A stretch of DNA of 64,000 bases from Intrasporangiaceae bacterium (GTDB lineage Bacteria > Actinomycetota > Actinomycetes > Actinomycetales > Dermatophilaceae). A program made the translations under genes and the position numbers. Positions 53,873 to 62,645 of this stretch are shown piece after piece; the first letter of the stretch is position 1, and every line of letters starts with the position of its first letter. Where the stretch lies: NCBI GenBank assembly GCA_021324575.1, contig JAJPIW010000016.1, forward strand, positions 97,202 through 161,201, given 5' to 3'. The notes under the pieces were generated by a model, which was not told the origin of the DNA, did not search any database, and worked only from the letters and a program-made list of their open reading frames with translations.

Positions 53873-54391
53873 TCAGGAGCGACGGGCGCGGAGGGCGGCG
53901 CCCTTGGCGTGTGCCTCGTCGCGCAGCGCGCCCTGGAATTCCGTCATGGCCGCGCGGAGCCGTTGTGCCTCGGAGTCGTTGCCACTGGCCAGGATTCGCA
54001 CGGCGAGGAGACCGGCGTTGCGGGCCCCGCCGATCGAGACGGTGGCCACCGGCACCCCGGCCGGCATCTGCACGATCGACAGCAGGGAGTCCATCCCGTC
54101 GAGGTACCTCAGCGGCACCGGCACGCCGATGACCGGCAGCGGGGTCACCGCCGCAAGCATCCCGGGCAGGTGCGCCGCTCCCCCGGCACCGGCGATGACG
54201 ACCCGGATGCCGCGTCCGGCCGCCTCCTGGCCCCAGGCGACCATCTCGGTCGGCATCCGGTGGGCCGACACGACGTCAGCCTCGTAGGCGACGCCGAACT
54301 CCTCCAGCGCGGCGGCGGCCAGCTCCATGACCGGCCAGTCGCTGTCACTGCCCATGACGATGCCGACGACGGGATCGACCCCGCTGCTCAT
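53873..54391 (-). CDS. purE: N5-carboxyaminoimidazole ribonucleotide mutase
   Basis: A 172-residue class I PurE of de novo purine synthesis, which moves the carboxylate of N5-CAIR to give CAIR. Motifs: [36 protein letters not shown] (catalytic His), [19 protein letters not shown] and [20 protein letters not shown]. The ATG overlaps the purK stop (ATGA). Confidence 0.96.
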   Translation of the reverse strand: MSSGVDPVVGIVMGSDSDWPVMELAAAALEEFGVAYEADVVSAHRMPTEMVAWGQEAAGRGIRVVIAGAGGAAHLPGMLAAVTPLPVIGVPVPLRYLDGMDSLLSIVQMPAGVPVATVSIGGARNAGLLAVRILASGNDSEAQRLRAAMTEFQGALRDEAHAKGAALRARRS

Positions 54392-55560
54392 TCGGTCACC
54401 ACTCCCTGGAGGTAGTCGGCGGCATGCCCGGCCCGCTCGCGCAGGTCGGCGAGGTCGGCACCGGTGACGTTGACGTGACCGATCTTGCGGCCGGGCCGCA
54501 CCTCCTTGCCGTAGAGGTGCACCCTCAGCTCGGGGTCGCGCGCCAGGAGGTGCCGGTATGCCGGGTAGAGCTCGGGGTAGTCGCCACCGAGCACGTTGGC
54601 CATGACGGTCCAGTCCGCACGCGGCCGGGGCGAGCCGAGCGGCAGGTCGAGCACGGCCCGCAGGTGCTGCTCGAACTGACCGGTGACGGCACCGTCCATG
54701 CTCCAGTGGCCGCTGTTGTGCGGTCGCATCGCCAGCTCGTTGACGACGAACCCGACTGTGCCGTCAAGGTTTCGCACCTCGAAGAGCTCCACGGCCAGGA
54801 CTCCGGTCACGCCGAGGTCGGCCGCGATGCGCAGCCCCGCCTCGGTGGCCCGGGCCGCGAGCTCGGGGTCCAGGTCGGGTGCCGGCGCGAGGACCTCGGT
54901 GCAGATCCCGTCGGTCTGGACCGTCTCGACGACCGGGTATGCCGCCGCCTGTCCGGACGGGCTTCGGGCGAGGAGCACCGCGAGCTCGCGGGTGAAGTCG
55001 ACACACGCCTCGAGGAGGATCTCGCCAAGCTCCGCGAGCCAGTCGGCCACCTCCGCGGCCGAGCCGACGACCCGGACCCCCTTGCCGTCGTAGCCACCCC
55101 GCGGGGTCTTGGCGACGACCGGCCATCCGACGTCCTCCCCGAAGGCGGTGACCTCCTCGGCCGTCGTCGCCCGCGCCCAGCGCGGGCACGGGATCCCGAG
55201 CGCGGTGAGCCGCTCCCGCATGGCGAGCTTGTCCTGGGCGAAGACGAGCGCCTCCGGACTGGGACGGACCGCGGTGCCCTGGGCCACCAGCGCCGCCAGG
55301 ACGTCGGCCGGGACGTGCTCATGGTCGAAGGTCACCACGTCGCACTGCTTGGCGAACGCCAGGACTGCTTCGACGTCGGTATGGTCGCCCACGGGCGCGG
55401 ACACGATGACCTGCGCGGCCGCGGCGTACGGACTCTCGGCCAGGACGCTGAGCGTGATCGCCAGCTCAGCGGCCGGCCCGGCGCACATGCGAGCCAGCTG
55501 CCCGCCACCGATGATGCCGACGATGGGGAAGCCGCCGGGGGCGGGTCGGGGGTCGGCCAT
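54388..55560 (-). CDS. purK: N5-carboxyaminoimidazole ribonucleotide synthase
   Basis: A 390-residue ATP-grasp enzyme that carboxylates AIR with bicarbonate. It has [60 protein letters not shown] (ATP-grasp loop) and [18 protein letters not shown] near residue 270. The ATG at 55560 is set by a TATCCT -10 6 nt upstream. It forms an operon with purE. Confidence 0.96.
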   Translation of the reverse strand: MADPRPAPGGFPIVGIIGGGQLARMCAGPAAELAITLSVLAESPYAAAAQVIVSAPVGDHTDVEAVLAFAKQCDVVTFDHEHVPADVLAALVAQGTAVRPSPEALVFAQDKLAMRERLTALGIPCPRWARATTAEEVTAFGEDVGWPVVAKTPRGGYDGKGVRVVGSAAEVADWLAELGEILLEACVDFTRELAVLLARSPSGQAAAYPVVETVQTDGICTEVLAPAPDLDPELAARATEAGLRIAADLGVTGVLAVELFEVRNLDGTVGFVVNELAMRPHNSGHWSMDGAVTGQFEQHLRAVLDLPLGSPRPRADWTVMANVLGGDYPELYPAYRHLLARDPELRVHLYGKEVRPGRKIGHVNVTGADLADLRERAGHAADYLQGVVTE

Positions 55561-55566
55561 GCGGCA

Positions 55567-55572
55567 AGGATA
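55567..55572 (-). promoter_or_regulatory. -10 box of purKE (leaderless)
   Basis: TATCCT on the minus strand is 6 nt before the ATG at 55560. Confidence 0.5.
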
Positions 55573-55603
55573 CGAGAGGGCGGGCCCGCCCAAGATGGCG
55601 GAC

Positions 55604-55609
55604 TAGGCT
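55604..55609 (+). promoter_or_regulatory. -10 box of the second gtrA-like gene (leaderless)
   Basis: TAGGCT is 6 nt before the GTG at 55616. Confidence 0.5.
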
Positions 55610-55615
55610 CTGCGG

Positions 55616-56086
55616 GTGCCTTCGCCCCTCGCGCGCCTCCGCGGCGCCGTCGACGTCCTCTATCGCGAGATGATCAAGTTCGGGATCATCGGCGCGGTCA
55701 GCTTCGTCGTGGACCTCGGTGGCGCCAACCTGCTGTGGCACACGGTCCTCCCGACCAAGATCACGACGGCCAAGATCATCTCCGGCGCGGCGGCGACCCT
55801 CGTGGCGTGGCTGGGCAACCGGACGTGGACCTTCCGGCACCGGCGCAACCGGCCGGTCGGGCACGAGGTCTCCCTCTTCTTCGGCGTCAACCTGATCGCC
55901 CTCGGCCTGTCGACGGCCGTCCTGGCCATCTCCCACTACGGGCTGGACTTCACGGGGCGGCTCGCCGACAACGTGGCCACCGTCGTGGGGATCGGGATCG
56001 GCACCCTCTTCCGGTTCTGGGCCTACCGACGGTTCGTCTTCTCCCACGAGCCGATCGTCGAGGACGTCAGCGCGACGCCTCGCTGA
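55616..56086 (+). CDS. GtrA family membrane protein
   Basis: A 156-residue protein with four membrane helices: FGIIGAVSFVVDLGGANLL (family signature), ISGAAATLVAWLGNRTWTFR, FFGVNLIALGLSTAVLAISH and TVVGIGIGTLFRFWAYRRFV. It matches the Rv3277-like protein found beside purEK, so this GtrA is part of the conserved backbone rather than the island. Its 3' end overlaps the convergent histidine kinase by 20 bp. Confidence 0.87.
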   Translation: MPSPLARLRGAVDVLYREMIKFGIIGAVSFVVDLGGANLLWHTVLPTKITTAKIISGAAATLVAWLGNRTWTFRHRRNRPVGHEVSLFFGVNLIALGLSTAVLAISHYGLDFTGRLADNVATVVGIGIGTLFRFWAYRRFVFSHEPIVEDVSATPR

Positions 56087-57086
56087 GGAAGAGCGCAAAG
56101 ACCGCCGGCTCGGCGCTGACCAGCTCCAGCCGGCCGCCGTTGGCCTCGGCGAGGTCGCGCGCCAGGGCCAGGCCCAGCCCGCTGCCGGAGGTCGAGACCG
56201 AGCGCTGGAAGACGTGCGGGGCGATGGTCGCGGGGATGCCCTCCCCCTGGTCGCTGACCTCCACGACGACCGACGGGCCGGACCGCCGGGCCGACATCTC
56301 CACGGTGCCCCGGCCGTGGGAGAGCGAGTTCTCCAGAAGGGTCGACAGGACCTGGGCCAGGGCCACCGGCGTCGCGTTGACGAACAACCCGCGCTCACCG
56401 CTCACCAGCACACTGCGCCGGGCCTTGGCGAAGGCCACCTGCCACTCCCGCTGGAGGCCGGCGATGACCGAGTCGAGGGAGACCGCCATCGTGGCGGACT
56501 CGGGCCGCCGACTGCGGGTCATGAGGTCGTCGACGACACGCGTCAACCGCTCCACCTGGTCGATGGCGATGCCCGCCTCCTCCCGGACCACGTCGAGGTC
56601 GTCGGTGGTCGCGACCTCGTCGAGCCGCATGAGCAGGGCGGTCAACGGGGTGCGCAGCTGGTGGGAGGCGTCGGAGGCGAAGTCGCGCTCCGCCGCGAGC
56701 GAGGACGTGAGCGCGCGGGCACTGTCCGAGAGCACGTCGCTGACCCGGTCGAGCTCGGCGATGCCGGAGGCCAGCGGCATGAACCGGGACTCCCCGGCGC
56801 CGAGGCGTTCAGCGCGGTCGGCGAGCTGGATGATCGGGTCGGCGAGCCGGGCCGACTGGTTCCAGGCGATCCGGGCCCCGACGGCCAGCGCGATGAGGGC
56901 GAGCACGACCGGGACCGTGATGATCGCCGCCACCGCGCTCGGCACCACCGTGTGGTCGACGATCCGGATCCGCTCGGCCGAGGTTCGGGTACCGATGAAG
57001 AGGGCGAGTGCGAAGACGGGAACCGTGACGATGGCGAGCGCGACCCCCAGGGCGATCGCCGCCGACCGCATGAGCTGTTGGCGCAC
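56067..57086 (-). CDS. Sensor histidine kinase
   Basis: A 339-residue membrane kinase. Two N-terminal helices (AIALGVALAIVTVPVFALAL and AAIITVPVVLALIALAVGAR) enclose only ~40 residues, so little is left for an external sensor. A HAMP-like segment follows, then the H-box SDASHQLRTPLTALLMRLDE near residue 140, the N-box VLSTLLENSLSHG, and the ATP-lid motifs VSDQGEGIPATI and GSGLGLALARDLAEANGG. It follows its response regulator by 6 bp. The stimulus is unknown. Confidence 0.9.
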   Translation of the reverse strand: MRQQLMRSAAIALGVALAIVTVPVFALALFIGTRTSAERIRIVDHTVVPSAVAAIITVPVVLALIALAVGARIAWNQSARLADPIIQLADRAERLGAGESRFMPLASGIAELDRVSDVLSDSARALTSSLAAERDFASDASHQLRTPLTALLMRLDEVATTDDLDVVREEAGIAIDQVERLTRVVDDLMTRSRRPESATMAVSLDSVIAGLQREWQVAFAKARRSVLVSGERGLFVNATPVALAQVLSTLLENSLSHGRGTVEMSARRSGPSVVVEVSDQGEGIPATIAPHVFQRSVSTSGSGLGLALARDLAEANGGRLELVSAEPAVFALFLSEASR

Positions 57087-57092
57087 GGACGC

Positions 57093-57773
57093 TCAGCCCT
57101 GGTCGGGGTCGAAGCGGAAGCCGACCCCCCTGACCGTGGTGATGTAACGGGGGCTGGTCGCGTCGTCACCGAGCTTGCGGCGCAGCACCGAGATGTGCAT
57201 GTCGAGGGTCTTGGTCGACCCGAGCCAGACGGTGTCCCAGATCTCCCGCATCAGCTGCTCTCGGGAGACGACCTTGCCTGCGTCGCGCACGAGGACCCGG
57301 AGCAGCTCGAACTCCTTGGCGGTGAGCTGCAGCTCCTCGTCGCCGAAGAACGCCCGCCGGCCGTCCAGGTCGATCCGGACCAGCTGGGGGGCCGTGGCGA
57401 GGTGTGCCTCGGGTGCCTTGCGCCGAAGGAGCGCCCTGGTCCGGGCCAGCAGCTCGGCGAGGCGGAACGGCTTGGTGACGTAGTCGTCGGCGCCGGCATC
57501 GAGCCCGACGACGGTGTCGACCTCGTCGGCGCGCGCGGTGAGGATGAGCACGGGGAACGTGTGTCCGGCACTGCGGATCCGGCGGCACACCTCCAGGCCG
57601 TCGAGAATCGGGAGACCGAGGTCGAGCACGAGCAGGTCCGGCTCGGTGTCAGAGGCGTCCAGCGCGCTCTGGCCGTCCTCGAAGACCTCGACCTCGTACT
57701 TCTCGCGACGCAGCGCCCGGGCCAGTGGCTCGGAGATGGCCGGGTCGTCCTCGGCCAACAGAACGCGCGTCAT
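57093..57773 (-). CDS. OmpR/PhoB-family response regulator
   Basis: A 226-residue regulator. The receiver domain has VLLAEDDPAISEPLARALRR, the phospho-acceptor Asp in LLVLDLGLPILDG, and DDYVTKPFRLAELLAR. The C-terminal winged helix has LQLTAKEFELLRVLVRDAGK, VVSREQLMREIWDTVW, TKTLDMHISVLRRKLG and TVRGVGFRFDP. It pairs with the kinase downstream. Its own -10 lies 7 nt before the ATG. Confidence 0.94.
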   Translation of the reverse strand: MTRVLLAEDDPAISEPLARALRREKYEVEVFEDGQSALDASDTEPDLLVLDLGLPILDGLEVCRRIRSAGHTFPVLILTARADEVDTVVGLDAGADDYVTKPFRLAELLARTRALLRRKAPEAHLATAPQLVRIDLDGRRAFFGDEELQLTAKEFELLRVLVRDAGKVVSREQLMREIWDTVWLGSTKTLDMHISVLRRKLGDDATSPRYITTVRGVGFRFDPDQG

Positions 57774-57780
57774 GGAACCG

Positions 57781-57786
57781 ATCGTA
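57781..57786 (-). promoter_or_regulatory. -10 box of the two-component operon (leaderless)
   Basis: TACGAT on the minus strand is 7 nt before the ATG at 57773. Confidence 0.5.
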
Positions 57787-57810
57787 GGCCGTCAGGGGGT
57801 CCGGGGGATA

Positions 57811-58623
57811 TCACGCCCCCGGCCAGCGGGGTGGGCGTTTCGCATTGAAGGCCGCCACTCCCTCGGCCCGGTCGGCCGAAAATGCCGTGGCGAACCAGGC
57901 GGCGTCCTCCACGTCGAGCGCCTCGTCAAGGGGCAGGTCGAGGCCTACTCGCATGGCGGATTTGGCCTGACGGAGGCCCACCGGGGAGTTGGCGGCGATC
58001 CCGGCGGCGAGCACCAGGGCGCGCTCCCGAGCGGTGCCGGCCGGGACGACCTCGTCGACGACGCCGAGGGCGAGCGCAGCCGGCGCGTCGAGACGGCGCG
58101 CCGTGAAGATCATCGAGGCCGCGCGGGACCAGCCGACCCGACGGGTGAGCAGCTGGGTGCCACCGCCGCCGGGGATGACGCCGACACTCACCTCGGGCAG
58201 CCCGACGACCGCGGCATCACCGAGGACGATGAGGTCGCAGGACAGGGCCAGCTCCAGACCGCCGCCCAGCGCGAAGCCGTCCACGGCCGCGATGGCGGGT
58301 TGCGGCATACGCAGGACTCCTCCGTATGCCGCCCGCGCCACCGGCCGTTGGGCCCGCAGGTCGTCGTCGGTGAAGGTGCTGCGCTCCTTCAGGTCGGCTC
58401 CCACACAGAACGCTCGGGGATGGCTCGAGGTGAGCACGACACAGCGGACCGAGGCGTCGGCCGCGATGGTCTCCGTGGCCTCGCCGATGGCTCGCGCCAT
58501 CGCGGTGGAGACCGCGTTCATGGCCGCGGGGCGGTCCAGGACGAGCTCGGCCACGTGGCCCTCCTCGCCGTGCCGCGCGATCCGGACGAGCGGGGCGTCG
58601 CCGGTGCTGGCCGGGTCGGTCAC
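57811..58623 (-). CDS. Enoyl-CoA hydratase/isomerase family protein
   Basis: A 270-residue crotonase-fold protein. It has FCVGADLKERSTF, FALGGGLELALSCDL (first catalytic Glu and oxyanion hole) and GLPEVSVGVIPGGGGTQLL (second Glu), with a C-terminal KSAMRVGLDLPLDEALDVE. Both catalytic glutamates of hydratases are present, so hydration of enoyl-CoA is likely. The GTG overlaps the cyclase stop by 4 bp (GTGA). Confidence 0.92.
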   Translation of the reverse strand: MTDPASTGDAPLVRIARHGEEGHVAELVLDRPAAMNAVSTAMARAIGEATETIAADASVRCVVLTSSHPRAFCVGADLKERSTFTDDDLRAQRPVARAAYGGVLRMPQPAIAAVDGFALGGGLELALSCDLIVLGDAAVVGLPEVSVGVIPGGGGTQLLTRRVGWSRAASMIFTARRLDAPAALALGVVDEVVPAGTARERALVLAAGIAANSPVGLRQAKSAMRVGLDLPLDEALDVEDAAWFATAFSADRAEGVAAFNAKRPPRWPGA

Positions 58624-59669
58624 GAGGTCTCCTCTCGAGGGCGGGTGCCGAGGGCCCGGGACAGCTCGCTCGGGGTGACGGCGCCGATGCCGCGCAGGTT
58701 GCGGCGCCGGGTCGTGCGCATCGCGAAGCCGCTCGTCGAGGCGAGCCGCCGGGTCAGCGCGTCGTCGACCCAGACCTTGCCGGGCGGGGTGACGGCGGTC
58801 ATCCGGGAAGCCCGGTTGACGGTCGTCCCGAAGACGTCGCCGAGGCGGGAGAGGACCGGGCCGTAGGCCATCGCCACCCGGACGTCCGGGAGGAGCTCCT
58901 CCTCGGTCATGCCCTCGACGAGGTCGAGCGCGATCGCTGCCGCGGCCGACGGTTCGGTGTGCACGAACAGGACCTCATCTCCGACCGTTTTGATGACCCG
59001 GCCCCCGTGGGCTGTGATGACATCGGTCGCGAGAACCTCGAACCGCTGGACCATGACCGCGAGCTGGCGCTCGGTCATCCGCCGTACGAGAGCCGTGAAG
59101 TTGACCAGGTCGGCGAAGCCGATCACCCGCACCGGCGTCCCGGCCGCGCTCTCGGCGCCGGGGTCGGCGTCGGCCGCCATCCGGTCGATGGCCGCGACGA
59201 GGTGGCGTCGCCAGGCATAGACGAGCAGCGGCTCCATGGCGTCGGCGAGGTCGGCCAGCCGCTCCCCGGCCGCGAGCGCGATCGCCCGGTCGGTGACCGT
59301 GCGGGCGTCCTTCTCACCGAGCCCGGCCTCCTGCTCCGGCGGCGTCAGGGCCTCGGCCATCAGCTGGGTCTGCCAGACCGCCAGCCGGTCCGTGGTCCGG
59401 GCGAACGCCCTCGTCATGGCCAGCGCGATCGCCGGCTCGACGCCGGACTCGGAGGTGAGGTCGGTCGCCTGCTTGAGCGCCCGCGCATCGGCCTGGGTGA
59501 ACACCGCCTCGTCGTCCTCGACGAGGGGGAACCCCAGGGCGTGCCAGAACGCGCGCGCCGAGGACAGCGGGACGCCGGCATCGGCGGAGACGTCCTGGGG
59601 TCGCAGGCTGGCCGAATGCCCGAGCAGGCGGGCCGTGATCGACTCCGCTTCCTCGACCGGCTGCTCCAC
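58620..59669 (-). CDS. Class III adenylate/guanylate cyclase with regulatory N-domain
   Basis: A 349-residue soluble cyclase. The N-terminal ~160 residues are helical (LRPQDVSADAGVPLSSARAF, DLTSESGVEPAIALAMTRAF), like the adenylate-cyclase regulatory domain of mycobacterial Rv2212/Rv1264-type proteins. The catalytic domain has RVIGFADLVNFTALVRRMTE (first metal Asp), RVIKTVGDEVLFVHT (Lys and second metal Asp), and GTTVNRASRMTAVTPPGKVW (Asn and Arg). All key residues are present, so it should be active. GTG 59669 has GGAG 5 nt upstream. It lies between birA and the hydratase. Confidence 0.87.
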   Translation of the reverse strand: MEQPVEEAESITARLLGHSASLRPQDVSADAGVPLSSARAFWHALGFPLVEDDEAVFTQADARALKQATDLTSESGVEPAIALAMTRAFARTTDRLAVWQTQLMAEALTPPEQEAGLGEKDARTVTDRAIALAAGERLADLADAMEPLLVYAWRRHLVAAIDRMAADADPGAESAAGTPVRVIGFADLVNFTALVRRMTERQLAVMVQRFEVLATDVITAHGGRVIKTVGDEVLFVHTEPSAAAAIALDLVEGMTEEELLPDVRVAMAYGPVLSRLGDVFGTTVNRASRMTAVTPPGKVWVDDALTRRLASTSGFAMRTTRRRNLRGIGAVTPSELSRALGTRPREETS

Positions 59670-59718
59670 GCTCACTCCTGTCGGTTGCTCACTCGTCGGC
59701 TCGCGGCCCTGTGCATCG

Positions 59719-60495
59719 TCATGGGGTGGTCGCCGGCCGGACGTGGACGACGTCCCCGGCAGCGACGCTGCGCTCGCCGGCAGGGCCGCCGACGACCAGT
59801 CTGCCCTGTGTGTCGACCCCCGTCGCCCGTCCGAGCAGATGCGACCCGTCGGGCAGGTGGACGTCGACCTCGGTGCCGGGCGTGCGGCATACGGCCAGGT
59901 AGTCCGCACGCACGGTCGGGTCCTGCCGCGCGACCCGACCGTGCAGGTCTGCGAGGTGGAGGAGGTATGCCGTGAGGAGACGTTCGCGGTCGACCTCCGG
60001 GGCGCCGGCCAGGGCCAGTGAGGTGGCGGTCGGGACGGGCAGGGCGGCCCGGTCCTGGCTGACGTTGACACCGGTGCCGACGATGACGCCCTCGGGGAGG
60101 AGCTCGCAGAGGATCCCGCAGACCTTGCGGTTCTCGTCGGTGGGGAGGAGCACGTCGTTGGGCCACTTGAGGAGGGGGCAGAGACCGGTCAGGTCGGTGA
60201 TGGCGCGCTGGACCGCGAGGCCCGCTGCGAGGGGCAGCCAGGCCGGGCTCTCGGTGGTCGGGAGGAGCACCGAGACGGCGATGGCCGTACCCGGCGGAGT
60301 CGACCAGGCTCGTCCCAGCCGGCCGCGGCCCTGGGTCTGCTCGTCGGCGACGACCGGTGCCCACAGGCGGGGGTCGAGGCGGACGAGGGCGTTGGTCGAG
60401 GCGACCTGCGGGTGGACCTGGACCGCGGCATACGGGCTGGGTCGCTCATGCAGGGCGGCCGTGATCCGGTCGGCCGAGAGCGGTGGGTGCACCAT
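59719..60495 (-). CDS. birA: Biotin--[acetyl-CoA-carboxylase] ligase
   Basis: A 258-residue class I (non-DNA-binding) biotin protein ligase, which attaches biotin to carboxylase carrier domains. It has VHPQVASTNALVRLDP, DEQTQGRGRLGRAWSTPPGT (the GRGRxGR biotin-AMP loop), PLLKWPNDVLLPTDENRKVC followed by GIL, and IVGTGVNVSQD, with a small C-terminal SH3-like domain. No N-terminal helix-turn-helix is present. It is divergent from accD, the same order as in mycobacteria. Confidence 0.94.
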   Translation of the reverse strand: MVHPPLSADRITAALHERPSPYAAVQVHPQVASTNALVRLDPRLWAPVVADEQTQGRGRLGRAWSTPPGTAIAVSVLLPTTESPAWLPLAAGLAVQRAITDLTGLCPLLKWPNDVLLPTDENRKVCGILCELLPEGVIVGTGVNVSQDRAALPVPTATSLALAGAPEVDRERLLTAYLLHLADLHGRVARQDPTVRADYLAVCRTPGTEVDVHLPDGSHLLGRATGVDTQGRLVVGGPAGERSVAAGDVVHVRPATTP

Positions 60496-60502
60496 TCCGC
60501 CA

Positions 60503-60508
60503 AGGCTA
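60503..60508 (-). promoter_or_regulatory. -10 box of birA (leaderless)
   Basis: TAGCCT on the minus strand is 7 nt before the ATG at 60495. Confidence 0.55.
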
Positions 60509-60553
60509 GGTGAGCCTCCTCATGCTCGCCCTCCGACCCGGTGACCGGGTCGT

Positions 60554-60559
60554 TAGGCT
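60554..60559 (+). promoter_or_regulatory. -10 box of accD (leaderless)
   Basis: TAGGCT is 7 nt before the ATG at 60567, setting that start rather than earlier in-frame codons. Confidence 0.55.
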
Positions 60560-60566
60560 GCCGCCC

Positions 60567-62180
60567 ATGCCCAGTGCCACGCCGTCACCGGCGACGCCCG
60601 TCCCGGACCTGAAGACGACGGCGGGCAAGCTCGCCGACCTCAAGCGGCGGGTCGCCGAGGTCGCCCACGCGGGGTCCGAGCGGGCCGTGGACAAGCAGCA
60701 CGCGCGCGGCAAGAAGACCGCCCGCGAGCGCCTCGAGCTGCTGCTCGACGAGGGGTCGTTCGTCGAGATGGACAAGTACGCCAGGCACCGGAGCACGGCC
60801 TTCGGCCAGGACCGGACGCGGCCCTACGGCGACGGCGTCGTCACCGGCTACGGGACGGTTGACGGGCGGACGGTCGCCGTCTTCGCCCAGGACTTCACCG
60901 TGTTCGGCGGGTCGCTCGGTGAGGTGTTCGGCGAGAAGATCGTCAAGGTCATGGACTTCGCCATGAAGATCGGCTGCCCGGTCATCGGGCTCAACGACTC
61001 CGGCGGTGCCCGGATCCAGGAGGGCGTGGTCTCCCTCGGCCTGTACGGCGAGATCTTCCAGCGCAACGTCCACGCCTCCGGCGTGATCCCGCAGATCTCG
61101 CTCATCATGGGGCCGTGCGCGGGCGGGGCGGTCTACTCACCCGCCATCACCGACTTCACGATCATGGTCGACCAGACCTCGCACATGTTCATCACCGGCC
61201 CCGACGTCATCAAGACGGTGACCGGCGAGGACGTCGGCATGGAGGAGCTCGGCGGAGCCAGGGCCCACAACACCAAGTCCGGCAACGCCCACTACATGGG
61301 CACCGACGAGGACGACGCCATCGAGTACGTCAAGGCGCTGCTCTCCTACCTGCCGTCCAACAACCTCGAGGACCCACCGGCATACCAGCAGGAGAACGAC
61401 CTCGCGGTGACCCCGGAAGACCTCTTCCTCGACACCTTCATCCCGGACTCGGCCAACGTGCCGTACGACATGTTGACGGTCATCTCCCATGTCGTGGACG
61501 ACGGCGAGTTCCTCGAGGTGCAGCCGCTCTTCGCGCCGAACATCGTCATCGGGTTCGCCCGGGTCGAGGGTCGGTCGGTCGGCATCGTCGCCAACCAGCC
61601 GATGCAGTTCGCCGGGACCCTCGACATCGACGCCTCGGAGAAGGCTGCCCGGTTCGTCCGCACGTGCGACTGCTTCAACGTGCCGGTGCTCACCTTCGTC
61701 GACGTGCCGGGGTTTCTGCCGGGGACCTCCCAGGAGTGGGACGGGATCATCCGGCGCGGCGCCAAGCTGATCTACGCGTATGCCGAGGCGACCGTCCCGA
61801 AGGTCACCGTCATCACCCGCAAGGCCTATGGCGGCGCGTACGACGTGATGGGGTCCAAGCACCTCGGGGCCGACATCAACCTCGCATGGCCGTCTGCGCA
61901 GATCGCCGTCATGGGAGCCCAGGGTGCGGTGAACATCCTGCACCGCAAGCGAATTGCCGAGGCGGTCGCTGCCGGCGAGGACGTCGAGGCGGTCCGGCGC
62001 GGGCTGATCGAGGACTACGAGGAGACGTTGGCCAACCCGTACATCGCGGCCGAGCGGGGCTACATCGACACCGTCATCTCGCCCTCCAACACCCGGATGA
62101 ACGTCACCAAGGCGCTGCGTGCCCTGCGCACCAAGCGCCAGACGCTGCCCCCCAAGAAGCACGGCAACATTCCCCTGTGA
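60567..62180 (+). CDS. accD5: Acyl-CoA (propionyl-CoA) carboxylase, carboxyltransferase beta subunit
   Basis: A 537-residue carboxyltransferase that moves CO2 from carboxybiotin to an acyl-CoA. Two crotonase-like halves are visible. The first has [40 protein letters not shown] and [20 protein letters not shown]. The second has [40 protein letters not shown] and [20 protein letters not shown]. Length and order match AccD5/PccB. AccE follows and BirA is adjacent; the biotinylated alpha subunit is not in the window. Its stop lies in the first unit of a 42-bp repeat. Confidence 0.94.
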   Translation: MPSATPSPATPVPDLKTTAGKLADLKRRVAEVAHAGSERAVDKQHARGKKTARERLELLLDEGSFVEMDKYARHRSTAFGQDRTRPYGDGVVTGYGTVDGRTVAVFAQDFTVFGGSLGEVFGEKIVKVMDFAMKIGCPVIGLNDSGGARIQEGVVSLGLYGEIFQRNVHASGVIPQISLIMGPCAGGAVYSPAITDFTIMVDQTSHMFITGPDVIKTVTGEDVGMEELGGARAHNTKSGNAHYMGTDEDDAIEYVKALLSYLPSNNLEDPPAYQQENDLAVTPEDLFLDTFIPDSANVPYDMLTVISHVVDDGEFLEVQPLFAPNIVIGFARVEGRSVGIVANQPMQFAGTLDIDASEKAARFVRTCDCFNVPVLTFVDVPGFLPGTSQEWDGIIRRGAKLIYAYAEATVPKVTVITRKAYGGAYDVMGSKHLGADINLAWPSAQIAVMGAQGAVNILHRKRIAEAVAAGEDVEAVRRGLIEDYEETLANPYIAAERGYIDTVISPSNTRMNVTKALRALRTKRQTLPPKKHGNIPL

Positions 62181-62310
62181 CCCGCTCGCCAGCTCCCGGC
62201 TCGCAGTGGGCCCACCCTGTGACCCGCTCGCCAGCTCCCGGCTCGCAGTGGGCCCACCCTGTGACCCGCTCGCCAGCTCCCGGCTCGCAGTGCGCCCACC
62301 CTGAGACCCG
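62175..62310. repeat. 42-bp tandem repeat after accD
   Basis: Three units start at 62175, 62217 and 62259, with a partial fourth at 62301. Units 1 and 2 are essentially identical and unit 3 differs near its end. Units 1 and 2 contain the palindrome GTGGGCCCAC and an internal direct repeat GGCTCGC/CGCTCGC. The accD stop (TGA, 62178-62180) is in unit 1, and the array occupies most of the gap before accE. Confidence 0.92.
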
Positions 62311-62331
62311 CGTCCACAACTCTCCAATTGC

Positions 62332-62337
62332 TACGTT
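62332..62337 (+). promoter_or_regulatory. -10 box of accE (leaderless)
   Basis: TACGTT is 6 nt before the ATG at 62344. accE could therefore be transcribed apart from accD. Confidence 0.45.
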
Positions 62338-62343
62338 CTGAAC

Positions 62344-62568
62344 ATGGCCGAACCCGCTGACCTCCCGCACCTGACCGTCGTCCGCGGCCAGGCGACGCCC
62401 CCGGAGCTCGCCGCCGTCGTAGCCGTCCTGTCGGCAGCCGGCCGGGATGGCGACGGCGAGGGAGACCGGGGCGAGCGGCATACCGAATGGGCATCCCCGG
62501 CTCGTCGACTCCGAACGCCGGTGACCCCGGGCCCCGACGGCTGGCGGGGCTCGGCCCGACCTCGCTGA
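62344..62568 (+). CDS. accE: Acyl-CoA carboxylase epsilon subunit
   Basis: A 74-residue protein matching the actinobacterial AccE/ACC_epsilon family that stabilises the alpha-beta carboxylase complex. The N-terminal helix-forming part is PHLTVVRGQATPPELAAVVA with VLSAAG, and the C-terminus has EWASPARRL and GPDGWRGSARPR, including the conserved Trp residues. The middle is short and charged. It follows accD after the 42-bp repeat array, as accE5 follows accD5 in mycobacteria. Confidence 0.85.
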   Translation: MAEPADLPHLTVVRGQATPPELAAVVAVLSAAGRDGDGEGDRGERHTEWASPARRLRTPVTPGPDGWRGSARPR

Positions 62569-62611
62569 CCCCGGGCCGACCTGAGCCCCGGATCCGACTC
62601 GTGAAAAGGGC

Positions 62612-62640
62612 TTGATCCGGTGCGAGGGCGGCTCTAGCGT
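62612..62640 (+). promoter_or_regulatory. SigA-type promoter of the structured RNA candidate
   Basis: TTGATC (62612-62617) and TAGCGT (62635-62640) are exactly 17 bp apart, the best -35/-10 pair in the window. Transcription would start near 62647. Confidence 0.6.
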
Positions 62641-62645
62641 CGGGG

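Noticed and set aside
62175..62310. A CRISPR array
   Set aside because: The units are contiguous identical 42-mers without unique spacers, and no cas genes are near.
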